Origin: Hymenobacter negativus
Lineage (GTDB): Bacteria > Bacteroidota > Bacteroidia > Cytophagales > Hymenobacteraceae
DNA: 64,000 bases
Assembly (NCBI RefSeq): GCF_017571495.1
Contig: NZ_JAGETZ010000004.1
Span: 434,001-498,000, forward strand
Reading direction: 5' to 3'
Part shown: positions 10,107-19,169 of the stretch, one piece after another
Numbering within the stretch: the stretch's first letter is position 1
Layout of the letters: every line of letters begins with the position of its first letter
The notes under the pieces: model-generated
Database searches by the model: none
Told to the model about the DNA's origin: nothing
The model's input: only the letters and a program-made list of their open reading frames with translations
Made by a program: the position numbers and the translations under genes

Positions 10107-10823
10107 TCAGTGCATGTTCCGCTTTTCGATTGCACGGTTGAAGGACTCCACAAATGCGTCGCCAACCGGAATCACATCCTCCCCCATATAAATCCGGTTT
10201 TTACGAATAGAGTCAATTTGGCCCAGCGCCACGATGTAGGAACGATGCACGCGCACAAAATCGGTGGCCGGCAGCCGCTCCTCAAAGGCTTTGAGGGAGT
10301 TGAGCGTGAGCAGGGGGCGCGGCGCGGAGGTAAAGATTTTCACGTAGTCCTTCAGGCCCTCCAGGTAGCGAATATCGCGCAGACTGACGCGCTGGGAGTG
10401 GTAGTCGGCTTTCACGAAGATGTAGTCTTCGGGCGGTGTGGGAGCGGGTGGTGTAGCTTCGGCCGCCACAGCGAGCCGGTCCTGGGCGCGCTGCACGGCT
10501 TGCAGAAAGCGGTCGAAGGCAATGGGCTTCAGCAGGTAATCCAGCGCATTGAGAGCGAATCCTTCCACTGCAAAGGATTCGTAGGCCGTGGTGAAGATGA
10601 CCAGCGCCTCAGGCCGCAGGCTGCGCACAAACTCTACGCCGGAGAGGTCGGGCATCTGAATGTCGAGGAAAATGACGTCTACCGACTCGCGGCGGAGCAC
10701 TTCGTGGGCTTCGAGAGCGCTGCGGCAGGTGCCCACCAACACAAGACCGGGCACCCGTGCCACGAAGCTGGCCAGCAGCCGCAGGGCCAGCGGCTCGTCA
10801 TCAACTAACAGGCAGCGGAGCAT
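10107..10823 (-). CDS. LytTR-family response regulator
   Basis: A 238-residue regulator with an N-terminal receiver domain (acidic pair in LLVDDE, phospho-acceptor D54 in IFLDIQMPD, conserved Lys in LLKPIAF) and a C-terminal LytTR DNA-binding domain (about 130-235: DYIFVKADYHSQRVSLRDI, FVRVHRSYIVALGQID). It overlaps the upstream sensor kinase gene by 23 bp, so the two form a translationally coupled two-component pair. Targets are unknown; the nearest genes downstream of none are on this strand, while the TonB receptor and DUF4249 genes lie upstream. Confidence 0.93.
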   Translation of the reverse strand: MLRCLLVDDEPLALRLLASFVARVPGLVLVGTCRSALEAHEVLRRESVDVIFLDIQMPDLSGVEFVRSLRPEALVIFTTAYESFAVEGFALNALDYLLKPIAFDRFLQAVQRAQDRLAVAAEATPPAPTPPEDYIFVKADYHSQRVSLRDIRYLEGLKDYVKIFTSAPRPLLTLNSLKAFEERLPATDFVRVHRSYIVALGQIDSIRKNRIYMGEDVIPVGDAFVESFNRAIEKRNMH

Positions 10824-11874
10824 GGTCGAAGGTGAGGGTGAGGGTGGCGGTGAAGTCGGTTTCGGTCCGGTAGAGGGCCAGGTTGTGGCGGCTGGGGTAG
10901 AGCAGCCGGAGGCGCTGCTTCACGTTTTGCAAGCCCACGCCGCCCACGGGCGTAGTGCCGGCCGGGGCTTCGGGAGCCGCGGCAAATACATGGTTGCGCA
11001 CCGTAAAAAGCAAGCCATCCTCTCCCACCCGCAGGTGCAGGCCGATATCGGAAGGGTGCTGAAAGCTGATGCCGTGCTTAAAGGCGTTTTCAACGAAGGG
11101 AATGAGTAGCATGGGCTCGATGAGGTGACCGTGCGGGTCGCCTTCGAGGTCGAAGGAGATGGGGACCTGGTCGGGGTCGAGGCGCAGGCGCTGGAGGTCG
11201 ACGTAGGTGCGCAGGTGCTCGATTTCGTGGGTGAGCGGCACGCGGGGCGCGTGGGCTTCGTAGAGCATGTAGCGCATCAGGTGCGAGAGCTTGAGGATGG
11301 CGGCGGGGGCGTCGTCACTCTTGAGCTCGGCCAGGGAATAGACGTTGTTGAGGGTATTGAAGAGGAAGTGCGGATTGACCTGCGACTTGAGGAAGGCCAG
11401 CTCGGCGGCCAGCTGGTCGCTGTGCAGCTGCTTGCGCATCTCCTCGCTTTGCAGCCATTCGCCGGTGATGCGCAGGGCGCTGCTCACCACCCACGTCAGC
11501 ACCAGGGCCACGGACACCATCTGGAGGGGGTGGTACGCCGCCAGGCGCGCCGGGTGGGTCGGTTTGGTGATTACCCCGAAATGCCGCAAAATCATGGGCA
11601 TGGCAAACGCTACCCCAATAAACACCACCAGCGCGAAGTAGCCGGCGAAGCGCCGCTGAGCCAGCAGTCGCGGAATCAGAACCCAGTAGTTCAGGTAGAA
11701 AAAGCCCGCCAACAGGCCCAATGGGAATAAGACCCGCAGCACGCGCCAGTTAAATGCTACCTCCACCCCCAACCCCAGCTGCACGAAGCCCACCACCAGC
11801 GCGGCCAGCGCCAGCCACACGGCCACGTGTATCAGGATGCGAAGAACCCGGGGTTGAAGGAAGGGAGACGGCAT
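10801..11874 (-). CDS. LytS-type sensor histidine kinase (His_kinase domain)
   Basis: A 357-residue membrane sensor with four N-terminal hydrophobic segments (about residues 10-35, 50-67, 78-97, 118-135), then a His_kinase domain with the phosphorylated histidine in FLKSQVNPHFLFNTLNNV (H169) and an ATP-binding domain (LLIPFVENAFKHG). This is the LytS/YehU-like architecture typical of Bacteroidota. It is the partner of the LytTR regulator that overlaps its 3' end. No periplasmic sensing domain is visible, so the signal is probably membrane-borne. Confidence 0.92.
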   Translation of the reverse strand: MPSPFLQPRVLRILIHVAVWLALAALVVGFVQLGLGVEVAFNWRVLRVLFPLGLLAGFFYLNYWVLIPRLLAQRRFAGYFALVVFIGVAFAMPMILRHFGVITKPTHPARLAAYHPLQMVSVALVLTWVVSSALRITGEWLQSEEMRKQLHSDQLAAELAFLKSQVNPHFLFNTLNNVYSLAELKSDDAPAAILKLSHLMRYMLYEAHAPRVPLTHEIEHLRTYVDLQRLRLDPDQVPISFDLEGDPHGHLIEPMLLIPFVENAFKHGISFQHPSDIGLHLRVGEDGLLFTVRNHVFAAAPEAPAGTTPVGGVGLQNVKQRLRLLYPSRHNLALYRTETDFTATLTLTFDHAPLPVS

Positions 11875-11935
11875 GAGAGGGTTGGGGAAACTGGAAGCGT
11901 AGCAGCTGCCTCATTCTGACGTAAGGACTGCCTCC

Positions 11936-11957
11936 GGCCCTCTCCGATGGAGAGAGG
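11936..11957. repeat. Short CTCTCC-GAT-GGAGAG palindrome
   Basis: A small hairpin, CTCTCCGATGGAGAG (11940-11954), in the 181-bp gap between the DUF4249 gene and the kinase gene. A second copy is at 12891-12909. The adjacent CTTCGGTCCGGCTGCACTCAGCATGA (11999-12024, given here only by position) looks like a decayed GTCATGC palindrome. Confidence 0.5.
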
Positions 11958-12055
11958 AATCAGGCGAGGTAGTAGAGATGCTTGCCTACGACGACCTTCG
12001 GTCCGGCTGCACTCAGCATGATTTCCTTTCCCGTAGCAGCTAGGCAAACAACCCT

Positions 12056-12859
12056 TTACAGAGCTGGCACCAGGATGGTGCGGTGCCGCTGCGTGTGGGC
12101 GCTGAAGTAGCCCAGTACGTTGCCGGTGAAGTTCGACTTGGGGTTGGCGGGCGAGGCGGTGGCCGCGCCACCGCCTTGCAGGGTCAGGTTGAGCGTGCGG
12201 AAGTATTCGTAGGTATCAACGTCCACATTCTGCATTTCCACGTGCACGCTGTCGCCCGCCACAAGGTCGTCAACCTCTTCGCTGTTTCGGCCCCCGAGGC
12301 CCCGGTTGTTGGGCTTGCCATCGGTGAATTCGTCGTTTTGCAGGTAGATGGCCTTGTTCAGGCGCCCGTTGCGGTACTGCCGGAAAAGGTAGTAGTTGCG
12401 GCCACCCGCCGGGTCGTTGAATTCGGGCAGCACCTGGATTCGGTCGCCAATGGGCGCTTTCTGGGCACGTAGGCCGGCGAAGGGCACCAGCGCCGGCAGC
12501 GTGGAAACAGCCACGTAGGACTGGCCTTCCACCTCCACGCGCAGGGTGTAGCGGCGGCCCGACTGGCCCAGTACCGTGCGGCCCTGGTATTGGCCGGGCG
12601 TGCTGGTTTCAGTCAGGGTTTCGAGGCCGCCCGCGTCGTCGCTCAGCGTAACGACGGCGCCGCTGATGGCGGGAAAGGTATTGGTTTGGGTGTAGCTCAC
12701 GCTGCGCGAGAGCAGCACGGTGCAGGGCCGGCCATCATCGGCCAGGTTGCCTTCGATGACGAGCTGCGGGGCTGTTTCCTTGAGGTCGAGGGTGACGACT
12801 TTCTGGCAGGAAGTGGCGAGGAACAGGGCGCAGGCAGCGAGGAGGTATGTTGGTTTCAT
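12056..12859 (-). CDS. DUF4249 lipoprotein
   Basis: A 267-residue outer-membrane-associated lipoprotein. The signal peptide MKPTYLLAACALFLATSCQK ends in a lipobox (ATSC). The mature part has the DUF4249 pattern: LVIEGNLADDGRPCTVLLSR, then SGAVVTLSDD and YTLRVEVEGQSY. DUF4249 genes nearly always follow a TonB-dependent receptor, as here (13020-15419, same strand, 160 bp upstream), and are thought to help with substrate binding. The substrate is unknown. Confidence 0.9.
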   Translation of the reverse strand: MKPTYLLAACALFLATSCQKVVTLDLKETAPQLVIEGNLADDGRPCTVLLSRSVSYTQTNTFPAISGAVVTLSDDAGGLETLTETSTPGQYQGRTVLGQSGRRYTLRVEVEGQSYVAVSTLPALVPFAGLRAQKAPIGDRIQVLPEFNDPAGGRNYYLFRQYRNGRLNKAIYLQNDEFTDGKPNNRGLGGRNSEEVDDLVAGDSVHVEMQNVDVDTYEYFRTLNLTLQGGGAATASPANPKSNFTGNVLGYFSAHTQRHRTILVPAL

Positions 12860-12890
12860 GATTGTTCTGGCGGGGCCTCACCTCCCGGCT

Positions 12891-12909
12891 CCCTCTCCGA
12901 TGGAGAGGG
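12891..12909. repeat. Short CCCTCTCC-GAT-GGAGAGGG palindrome
   Basis: An 8-bp stem with a GAT loop between the TonB receptor and DUF4249 genes, the same type as at 11936-11957. It could attenuate transcription between the two genes or be a spread intergenic repeat. Confidence 0.5.
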
Positions 12910-13019
12910 GTGCCGAGCAGGCGCGGATGAGCATGGCATTCTTGCTATTGCTGATAGTGCTGTTGTCGTCTGGCATCCTCTAACAGAAAGGACTGGGAGT
13001 TTAGGCCCCTGCCAGAACA

Positions 13020-15419
13020 TCAGAACTGAAAATTGTACGTGGCCGACGGCACCATTCGGAACAGGGCGGTTTGCAAGGCCTCGGTGCGGGTGGCATCGCC
13101 AGGCACGGTTTGGAAGGTGATGCTGTAGGGGTTTTCGCGGCCCAGCACGTTGTAGATGGAGAAGTTCCAGCTGTGGTGGAAGCGCTTGCCTTCCTGCTGC
13201 GGCTTTTCGAGGGTGGCCCCGATGTCGAGGCGGCGATAGCCGGGCAGGCGGTCGGCATTGCGCTGGCCGTAGAGGCTCACGGCCTGGCCGGCCACGTAGT
13301 ATTTGCCTACTGGGAAGGTTACGGCGTTGCCGGTGCTGGCCACGAAGGTGCCCGAGAAGCTCCACTTTGGGTTGAGCTCGTACACGGCAACTACGGAAAG
13401 GTCGTTGGGCCGGTCCTGGCGGGCGTTGAACCAGCTGCCACTGTTGATTTCGGTGAACTGGCGCTCCGATTTACTCAGCGTGTAGCCCACCCAGCCGGTG
13501 AGGCGGCCGGTTTCCTTTTTCAGCAGAAACTCTACACCGTAGGCCCGGCCCTTGCCGTAGAGCAGCGTGCTTTCCACGTCCTGGTTGCCGCGCAGCTGGG
13601 TGCCGTCGCGGTAGTCGACCTGGTTTTGCAGCCACTTGTAATAGACTTCGGCTGAAAAGGAATAGTCCTGGTTTTTACCCAGCTTGCGGAAGTAGCCGGC
13701 CGAAATTTGGTCGGCCAGTTCGGGCTTCACGTTGAGCGTGGTGGGCACGTACAAATCGGTGGGCGACGACGCGGCCGAGTTGCTGAGCAGGTGCAGGTTC
13801 TGCACGTTGCGGGCGTAGCCAGCTTTCAGGGACGTGTTGGCCGTGACCTGGTAGCTGGCGGCAAAGCGCGGCTCCAGGTTGAAGTAGGTTTTGATGAACT
13901 CGCCCGCGCCGTAGTGCGTGGTGTTTACCACCGTGCCGGCCGTGTTGTAGGTGGAGTAGTCGCCGGCCCCCAGCAGGCTGAACTCACTCAGGCGCAGGCC
14001 AGTGGTAAAATCCAGCTTCTCGGTCAGGGCCCACTCGTGCGAAACGTAGGCAGCGGTTTCGAGCGAGTAATTGGTTTTATCGGCCGTGGAGTTCACGGCG
14101 GCATCGGCGGCGGCCGTGACGTGGCCGGGCGTGATGGTGTGGTAGATGGCATTCACGCCGAAACGTAGCGTCTGGGTGGCGCTGGGCGTGTATTCGAAGT
14201 CCTGCTTCAGGTTGAAATCCATTATTTTGGAGTCAATGCTGAAATCCAGGTCGTTGCTTTTGATTTTGATTTGGTAGCCGTACTTGCTGTAGATGAGCGA
14301 GGTGTTGCTGAACAGCTTGTCGGTGAACAGGTGGTTGAGGCGCAGCGTGGCGGTCTGGTTGCCGTAATTGGTGCCGAAGCTTTGGATGCCCAGCACGTCG
14401 CTGCCCAGGTAGCCCGAAAAGTAGAGGCGGTTGCGGTCGTTGAGCGTGTAGTTGGCCTTGGCGTTGAAGTCGTAGAAGTAAAGGCTGGCGCTTTTGGTGG
14501 TCGGGTTCGAGCTGAGCTTCAGGAAAACGTCGGCGTACGTACGCCGTCCCGTCACCAGAAACGAACCCTTGTCCTTCACAATGGGCCCTTCCAGCGCCAG
14601 CCGCGAGGCAATGAGCCCAATGCCGCCGCTGCCGTGCAGCTGCTGGTTGTTGCCGTCCTTCATCTTGATATCGACCACCGACGACAGCCGGCCGCCGTAC
14701 TGCGCGGGCATGCCGCCCTTGTACACGGTCAGGTCGCGGATGGCATCGGAGTTGAAGGTGGAAAAGAAGCCGAGCAGGTGCGAGGCGTTGTACACCGGCG
14801 CCTCGTCGAGCAGAATCAGGTTCTGGTCCACGTTGCCACCGCGCACCGAAAAGCCGCTGCTGCCTTCCCCCGCCGTTTTCACGCCCGGCAGCAAGGTCAG
14901 GGTTTTGATGACGTCCTTCTCGCCGAAGAGCACCGGCACCTTGGCAATCTGCTTCATGTCCAGCGTCTCTACCCCGGACTGGGCCTTGCTGATGTTGGCC
15001 TGGCTGCCGCGGCCGGTCACCACCACTTCGTTTAGCTCCTGGCCGCCGCTGCTCAGCTTGAAGTCGAGCCGCTGGCTTTTGTCGAGCGTCACCTTGCGCG
15101 GCTGGGCCTTGTAGCCTACAAAGCTGGCCTCCACCGTGTAGGTGCCGGCCGGTATCGTGAGGGTGTAGAAGCCGTAGGCGTTGGCCGCCGCGCCGGTACC
15201 GGGCAGCTCCACAATGCGAATGGAAGCGCCGGTCAGGTCCTCGCCCGTGCCCGCGTCTTTGATGGTGCCGCTGATGGTAACCCGGCCCTGCGCCTGTGCC
15301 AGCTGCGGGCTCAGCGCCAGCGTGGCCAACGCCGCGCCGCCGGCCAGCCGCCCCGGTGAACCCAGCAGCAAACGAAACAGATAAATAACTGGTGGAAATG
15401 AGGTAGGCCTTGGCTTCAT
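13020..15419 (-). CDS. TonB-dependent receptor with CarboxypepD-like N-terminal domain
   Basis: A 799-residue outer-membrane receptor. In order: signal region ending LSPQLAQAQG (about residue 45), a carboxypeptidase-regulatory-like domain (about 46-120; TISGTIKDAGTGEDLTGASI), a TonB-box/plug region (ELNEVVVTGRGSQANISKAQ, then VRGGNVDQNLILLDEAPVYN, 130-250) and a long beta-barrel ending with the aromatic SATYNFQF. It imports an unknown substrate using TonB energy. The DUF4249 lipoprotein downstream is its expected partner. The LytTR two-component pair further downstream on the same strand may regulate it; this is inference. Confidence 0.94.
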   Translation of the reverse strand: MKPRPTSFPPVIYLFRLLLGSPGRLAGGAALATLALSPQLAQAQGRVTISGTIKDAGTGEDLTGASIRIVELPGTGAAANAYGFYTLTIPAGTYTVEASFVGYKAQPRKVTLDKSQRLDFKLSSGGQELNEVVVTGRGSQANISKAQSGVETLDMKQIAKVPVLFGEKDVIKTLTLLPGVKTAGEGSSGFSVRGGNVDQNLILLDEAPVYNASHLLGFFSTFNSDAIRDLTVYKGGMPAQYGGRLSSVVDIKMKDGNNQQLHGSGGIGLIASRLALEGPIVKDKGSFLVTGRRTYADVFLKLSSNPTTKSASLYFYDFNAKANYTLNDRNRLYFSGYLGSDVLGIQSFGTNYGNQTATLRLNHLFTDKLFSNTSLIYSKYGYQIKIKSNDLDFSIDSKIMDFNLKQDFEYTPSATQTLRFGVNAIYHTITPGHVTAAADAAVNSTADKTNYSLETAAYVSHEWALTEKLDFTTGLRLSEFSLLGAGDYSTYNTAGTVVNTTHYGAGEFIKTYFNLEPRFAASYQVTANTSLKAGYARNVQNLHLLSNSAASSPTDLYVPTTLNVKPELADQISAGYFRKLGKNQDYSFSAEVYYKWLQNQVDYRDGTQLRGNQDVESTLLYGKGRAYGVEFLLKKETGRLTGWVGYTLSKSERQFTEINSGSWFNARQDRPNDLSVVAVYELNPKWSFSGTFVASTGNAVTFPVGKYYVAGQAVSLYGQRNADRLPGYRRLDIGATLEKPQQEGKRFHHSWNFSIYNVLGRENPYSITFQTVPGDATRTEALQTALFRMVPSATYNFQF

Positions 15420-15552
15420 ACCCCAAACTTACCGCCGACAGCCCCCGGCAGCCGGCTTTTTTTCTACCATCGCCCGTAAAATCCAGATAAACCCCGCCCC
15501 TATAGCCCGCTGGCACCCGGCAGACACACAGCTTTTCATACCAGTTAAAATT

Positions 15553-15656
15553 GTGTGAGGTCGGTTGCGACCTCACACCTTTTAATGCACCGCGAAAAAG
15601 CGTGAGGTCGCAACCAACCTCACGCTTTTTCGCGGTGCATTAAAAGGTGTGAGGTC
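15553..15656. repeat. Nested perfect palindrome (40-bp arms)
   Basis: Positions 15569-15608 and 15617-15656 are perfect 40-bp inverted repeats with an 8-nt loop. Nested inside is a second hairpin, GTGTGAGGTC (15553-15562) with GACCTCACAC (15569-15578), and the motif GTGAGGTCGCAACC recurs. It lies in the 340-bp gap between the divergent TonB receptor and MFS genes; the rest of that gap shows nothing else clear. Confidence 0.9.
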
Positions 15657-15759
15657 AATAACTAGTGCCGCACCGGCAGGTGTACTGCAACCAACACCCA
15701 CGTTTGGCTGTTGACTCCCCCTATGTCAGCGAGGCTCCCGACTCGCCCCCTTGCCCCTC

Positions 15760-16974
15760 ATGTCCGATTCCGCTCTTTCCGCCCAAGCTCCTTCCGTCCC
15801 ACCCCTCTCCCACCCCGCCGCCCGCCTCGACGCGGCGCTGGTTTGGCTCATGGCCCTCACCTGCGGGCTGGTGGTGGCCAATATCTACTACAACCAACCG
15901 CTACTGGCCGCCATTGGCCGCACCTTCCACCTGAGCGACAGCAGCGCCAGCCTGGTTGCCACCGCCACCCAGATTGGCTATACCACCGGCATGCTGTTCG
16001 TGGTGCCGCTGGGCGACATGCTGGAGCGCAAGCGCCTGATGCTGCTCATGCTGCTAGGGGCCACCGCCTGCCTGGCACTGGCAGCCTTCGCGCCCAGCTT
16101 CGCGGTGCTGGCCGGGGCCAGCGTGCTCCTTGGTATTTGCTCGGCGGTGCCGCAGCTGCTGCTGCCCATGGCCGCCCACCTGGCACCCGAGGCCGACCGG
16201 GGCCGCATCGTAGGGCGCATTATGAGCGGCTTGCTGATTGGCATCCTCGTTTCGCGCACGGTGAGCGGCTACGTGGGCGCGCACCTGGGCTGGCGCGCCA
16301 TGTTTGAAATTGCGGCCGGCCTGATGCTGGCTCTGCTGGGCCTGCTGGCCTGGCGCCTGCCACAGGACCGGCCCAACTTCGCAGGCTCCTACGGCGCGCT
16401 CATGAAGTCCATCCTGACCCTGACGCGCGAGCAGCCCGCCCTGCGCCGCTCGGCAATGGTGGGTGGGCTGCTATTCGCCGCCTTCAGTGTATTCTGGACC
16501 ACGCTGGCATTTTTTCTGGAGGGCCCCGCTTACCGCTACGGCTCCGATGTGGCGGGCTTTTTTGGGCTGGTGGGGGCCGTGGGCGCGCTAGCTGCGCCGC
16601 TGGCGGGCAAGGCCGCTGACACGCGTGGACCAGACTTTGCCATCGGGGTGGGCATCTTGCTGGCGCTGGTATCCTACGCAGTGCTGGGGCTGGGCGGCTA
16701 CTCGCTGGTGGGCTTGGTGCTGGGCGTGATTCTGTTGGATGTGGGCGTGCAGGCGGCCCACATTTCCAATCAGACCAAGATATTTTCCCTGGTACCCGAG
16801 GCCCGTAGCCGCCTCAATACGGTGTACATGACTGGCTATTTCACGGGCGGTTCCATTGGCTCCGTCGCCGGTGGGCTAGCCTGGACGCACGCCGGCTGGC
16901 CAGGCGTGTGCCTGCTGGGAGCCGCCTTCGCAGGCGCGGCCTACCTGGTGAGCCGGTTCTACGGGCGGCAGTAG
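15760..16974 (+). CDS. MFS transporter (exporter-like)
   Basis: A 404-residue major facilitator with about 12 membrane helices. Typical features are YNQPLLAAIGRTF in helix 1, the loop 2-3 signature GDMLERKRLMLL, and AHISNQTKIFSLVPEARSRL in the late part, characteristic of the YgaY/AraJ-like drug or sugar exporter subgroup. The start at 15760 (MSDSALS) is an ATG three codons inside a TTG-initiated frame. It is a single gene, divergent from the TonB receptor. The substrate is unknown; export of small molecules is usual. Confidence 0.9.
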   Translation: MSDSALSAQAPSVPPLSHPAARLDAALVWLMALTCGLVVANIYYNQPLLAAIGRTFHLSDSSASLVATATQIGYTTGMLFVVPLGDMLERKRLMLLMLLGATACLALAAFAPSFAVLAGASVLLGICSAVPQLLLPMAAHLAPEADRGRIVGRIMSGLLIGILVSRTVSGYVGAHLGWRAMFEIAAGLMLALLGLLAWRLPQDRPNFAGSYGALMKSILTLTREQPALRRSAMVGGLLFAAFSVFWTTLAFFLEGPAYRYGSDVAGFFGLVGAVGALAAPLAGKAADTRGPDFAIGVGILLALVSYAVLGLGGYSLVGLVLGVILLDVGVQAAHISNQTKIFSLVPEARSRLNTVYMTGYFTGGSIGSVAGGLAWTHAGWPGVCLLGAAFAGAAYLVSRFYGRQ

Positions 16975-17030
16975 CGTGGGCTTTATCGTTCGCGTGTCCG
17001 CGTCGTTTGGGTTTGCGCCAGGGACGCGGA

Positions 17031-18911
17031 CTACGACGTCCGCGCTACTGATGCCACAGCCCTGGTGGGCACGGCTGCCTCTCCCGGCACCCATAGCCGG
17101 AAATACGCGCCGGGCTGGTTGCCCATAAGGGCTTCGCCGCCGATTTGCTGGCTCAGGGCCATGATGAGCTGGGTGCCGAAGGAGTTGCCGCTGTCGAAGC
17201 CGGTTGGGCGGCCGGGTCCGTTGTCTTCCACTTCCAGCAGCAGCCCACCGGCTGGGGCGCTTAGGTGCAGACGCAGCAGCGGGCGGGCCACCTGGGCGTA
17301 GGCGTGCTTGAGGGCGTTGGTCACCAGCTCGTTCAGAATAAGCCCCAGGGGCACGGCCCGGTCTACGTCAATAGCCGGCAGGTCGAGCTCCAGCACCAGG
17401 TCGAACCGGTCTTCATCGAAGCCGTAGGCGGCCAACAGGTTTTCGACCAAGGTGGTGAGGTAGGGCCGGATGTCGACGCTCACCACGTCGTCGGTCTGGT
17501 AGAGGCGCTGGTGAATCAGGCCCATAGCTTCCACACGCTGGCGCCCCTCGCGCACGGCACGGGCAGCCACGGGGTCGGTCAGGCTGCCCGACTGCAGGTT
17601 CAGCAGGCTGCTTACAATGGCCAGGTTGTTCTTCACGCGGTGGTGCAGCTCGCGCAGCAGCAGCTTGAGGCGGCTGGCTTGCTCCTGAATGCGCAGGTTG
17701 TTTTCAGTAATGGTCTGGTTGGTGGCGCGTAGCTGGGCATTGGCCCGGCGCTGGGCACGGTACTGCCACGCCCCAAAGCCCAGCAGCCCAGCCAGCACCA
17801 ACAGCCCCAGCGCTGAGCCCAGCAGCAGGTTCTTTTTGCGAGCATTGGCCAGGGCCAGACCGGCAATGCGAGCCTGCTGCTTTTCGAGCCGATAGGCAGC
17901 CTCGATGCGGGCCACAGCCTGGGTTTTCTCCAGCCGGTTGGTTTTGTTGTCCAGCAGGCGGCGCTCCTCCATCAGGTCGGTGGCTTCGCGGTAGCGGCCG
18001 GCGTCGCGGTAGGCAAAGCATGCTGCTTCGAGCGAATTGCTCAGGCGGTGCGGGTCGCCAATGGCGCGGCCCAAAGCCAGGCAGGTGTCGGCAGTAGCTA
18101 CGGCTTGCGGGTGCTTTCCCTGCCGCCGGTATGCCCAGCTGAGTTGGCGGTAGGCATGCTCCAGGCCGTTGCGGTTGTGCTGAGCGCGGTGCAGCCGCAA
18201 TGCCCGCCGGAAGTAGCCGATGGCCTGCGGGTAGTCGTGGTCGTGGTCCATCAGCAGCTGCCCGTAATTAGCATAGGCCACACCCAGCGACGACGGCACC
18301 GGGCGCAGGGTTTGCTCGATGCGAATGGCCTCGCGATAGCAGACCGCTGCCGAATCGGGACGCTGTAGGTCGCGGTAGATGATGCCCTGGCTGAGCAGCG
18401 CTGACACCATTACGGATGGGTACGGGCCGCGCCGGCCCAGGGCCAGCGCCGCCTGGGCCTGCTGCAAGCCCTTGCGTGTGAGCAAGGTTACTGCCTGAGC
18501 GTCACCCATCCGCTTGTAAGTTTGGGCATTGAGGTTGAGCACCCAGGCCACGCCGTCGGGGCGGTGCTGGGCCTCAAACAGGGCCTGCGCCCGGCGCCCG
18601 TAGTAAAAGCTCGAATCGAACTCGCTCTGGTTGCGCAGCGCGGTGCCGAGCAGCAGGCAGCTCTGGGCTATGCCGTAGGAATAGCCCAGGTGTTCACTGG
18701 CGCGCAGCAACTGCCGGCTCAGAATCGTGGCCGAGTCGTTATTGCGCACCAGCAAGGCTTGGGCTGCTGCCAGCTGCTGCCGCACCATAGCCGTATCGGC
18801 CGGGCCGGCGCCAAGCGGAACCTCGGTGGCTCGACTCACCAACGGCGCGCTCAGCAGCACGAGCACCAAAGCCCACATCCGCCCTTGAAATACCCGCAAC
18901 CAAGCCATCAT
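17031..18911 (-). CDS. TPR-containing sensor histidine kinase (HisKA_2 type)
   Basis: A 626-residue sensor. After a signal segment (residues 1-28) come tetratricopeptide-like helical repeats in the periplasm (about 60-330), a membrane helix (362-382), a short coiled coil, and a HisKA_2 domain whose histidine lies in LLRELHHRVKNNLAIVSSLL (H423/H424), then an ATP-binding domain (ILNELVTNALKHAYA, EVEDNGPG). The C-terminal 15 codons run into a local GTCCGCG repeat. The LytTR regulator 260 bp upstream, same strand, is the likely partner, though a family A repeat lies between. Confidence 0.9.
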   Translation of the reverse strand: MMAWLRVFQGRMWALVLVLLSAPLVSRATEVPLGAGPADTAMVRQQLAAAQALLVRNNDSATILSRQLLRASEHLGYSYGIAQSCLLLGTALRNQSEFDSSFYYGRRAQALFEAQHRPDGVAWVLNLNAQTYKRMGDAQAVTLLTRKGLQQAQAALALGRRGPYPSVMVSALLSQGIIYRDLQRPDSAAVCYREAIRIEQTLRPVPSSLGVAYANYGQLLMDHDHDYPQAIGYFRRALRLHRAQHNRNGLEHAYRQLSWAYRRQGKHPQAVATADTCLALGRAIGDPHRLSNSLEAACFAYRDAGRYREATDLMEERRLLDNKTNRLEKTQAVARIEAAYRLEKQQARIAGLALANARKKNLLLGSALGLLVLAGLLGFGAWQYRAQRRANAQLRATNQTITENNLRIQEQASRLKLLLRELHHRVKNNLAIVSSLLNLQSGSLTDPVAARAVREGRQRVEAMGLIHQRLYQTDDVVSVDIRPYLTTLVENLLAAYGFDEDRFDLVLELDLPAIDVDRAVPLGLILNELVTNALKHAYAQVARPLLRLHLSAPAGGLLLEVEDNGPGRPTGFDSGNSFGTQLIMALSQQIGGEALMGNQPGAYFRLWVPGEAAVPTRAVASVARTS

Positions 18912-19074
18912 AAAATCAATTGAAACCCGGCATCATGAAAGCGCCACCAAACAAGCAGAAGCTACTGGCACGCAACGAAAATATCACCCCAACGCTACCG
19001 TCCTACCGCAAAAGCTGCCAACAGCCTGACTGCGCTAGTGAACTACCGCATTTGGTAAGTGGCCCACGCCAAGC

Positions 19075-19155
19075 TCGAGTACCATGAATTCTCAATTCGG
19101 CTTGCGTCTGAATTACTGTCTCAACGCGAGCCGAATTGGAAATTCGGGGTACTCG
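19075..19155. repeat. Intergenic palindromic repeat, family A (copy 3)
   Basis: Outer arms CGAGTACCATGAATTCTC and GAAATTCGGGGTACTCG, inner loop with GCGT...ACGCG arms. It sits in the 258-bp gap between the response regulator and the kinase gene; the rest of the gap holds nothing clear. Confidence 0.85.
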
Positions 19156-19169
19156 GTCCTGGCGCACAC

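Noticed and set aside
14233..15576. Second minus-strand open frame overlapping the TonB receptor
   Set aside because: Arg/Gly/Pro-rich shadow; the receptor frame contains signal, plug and barrel motifs.
15553..15656. Simple bidirectional terminator
   Set aside because: The neighbouring genes are divergent, so no transcript ends here; the arms are also much longer than needed.
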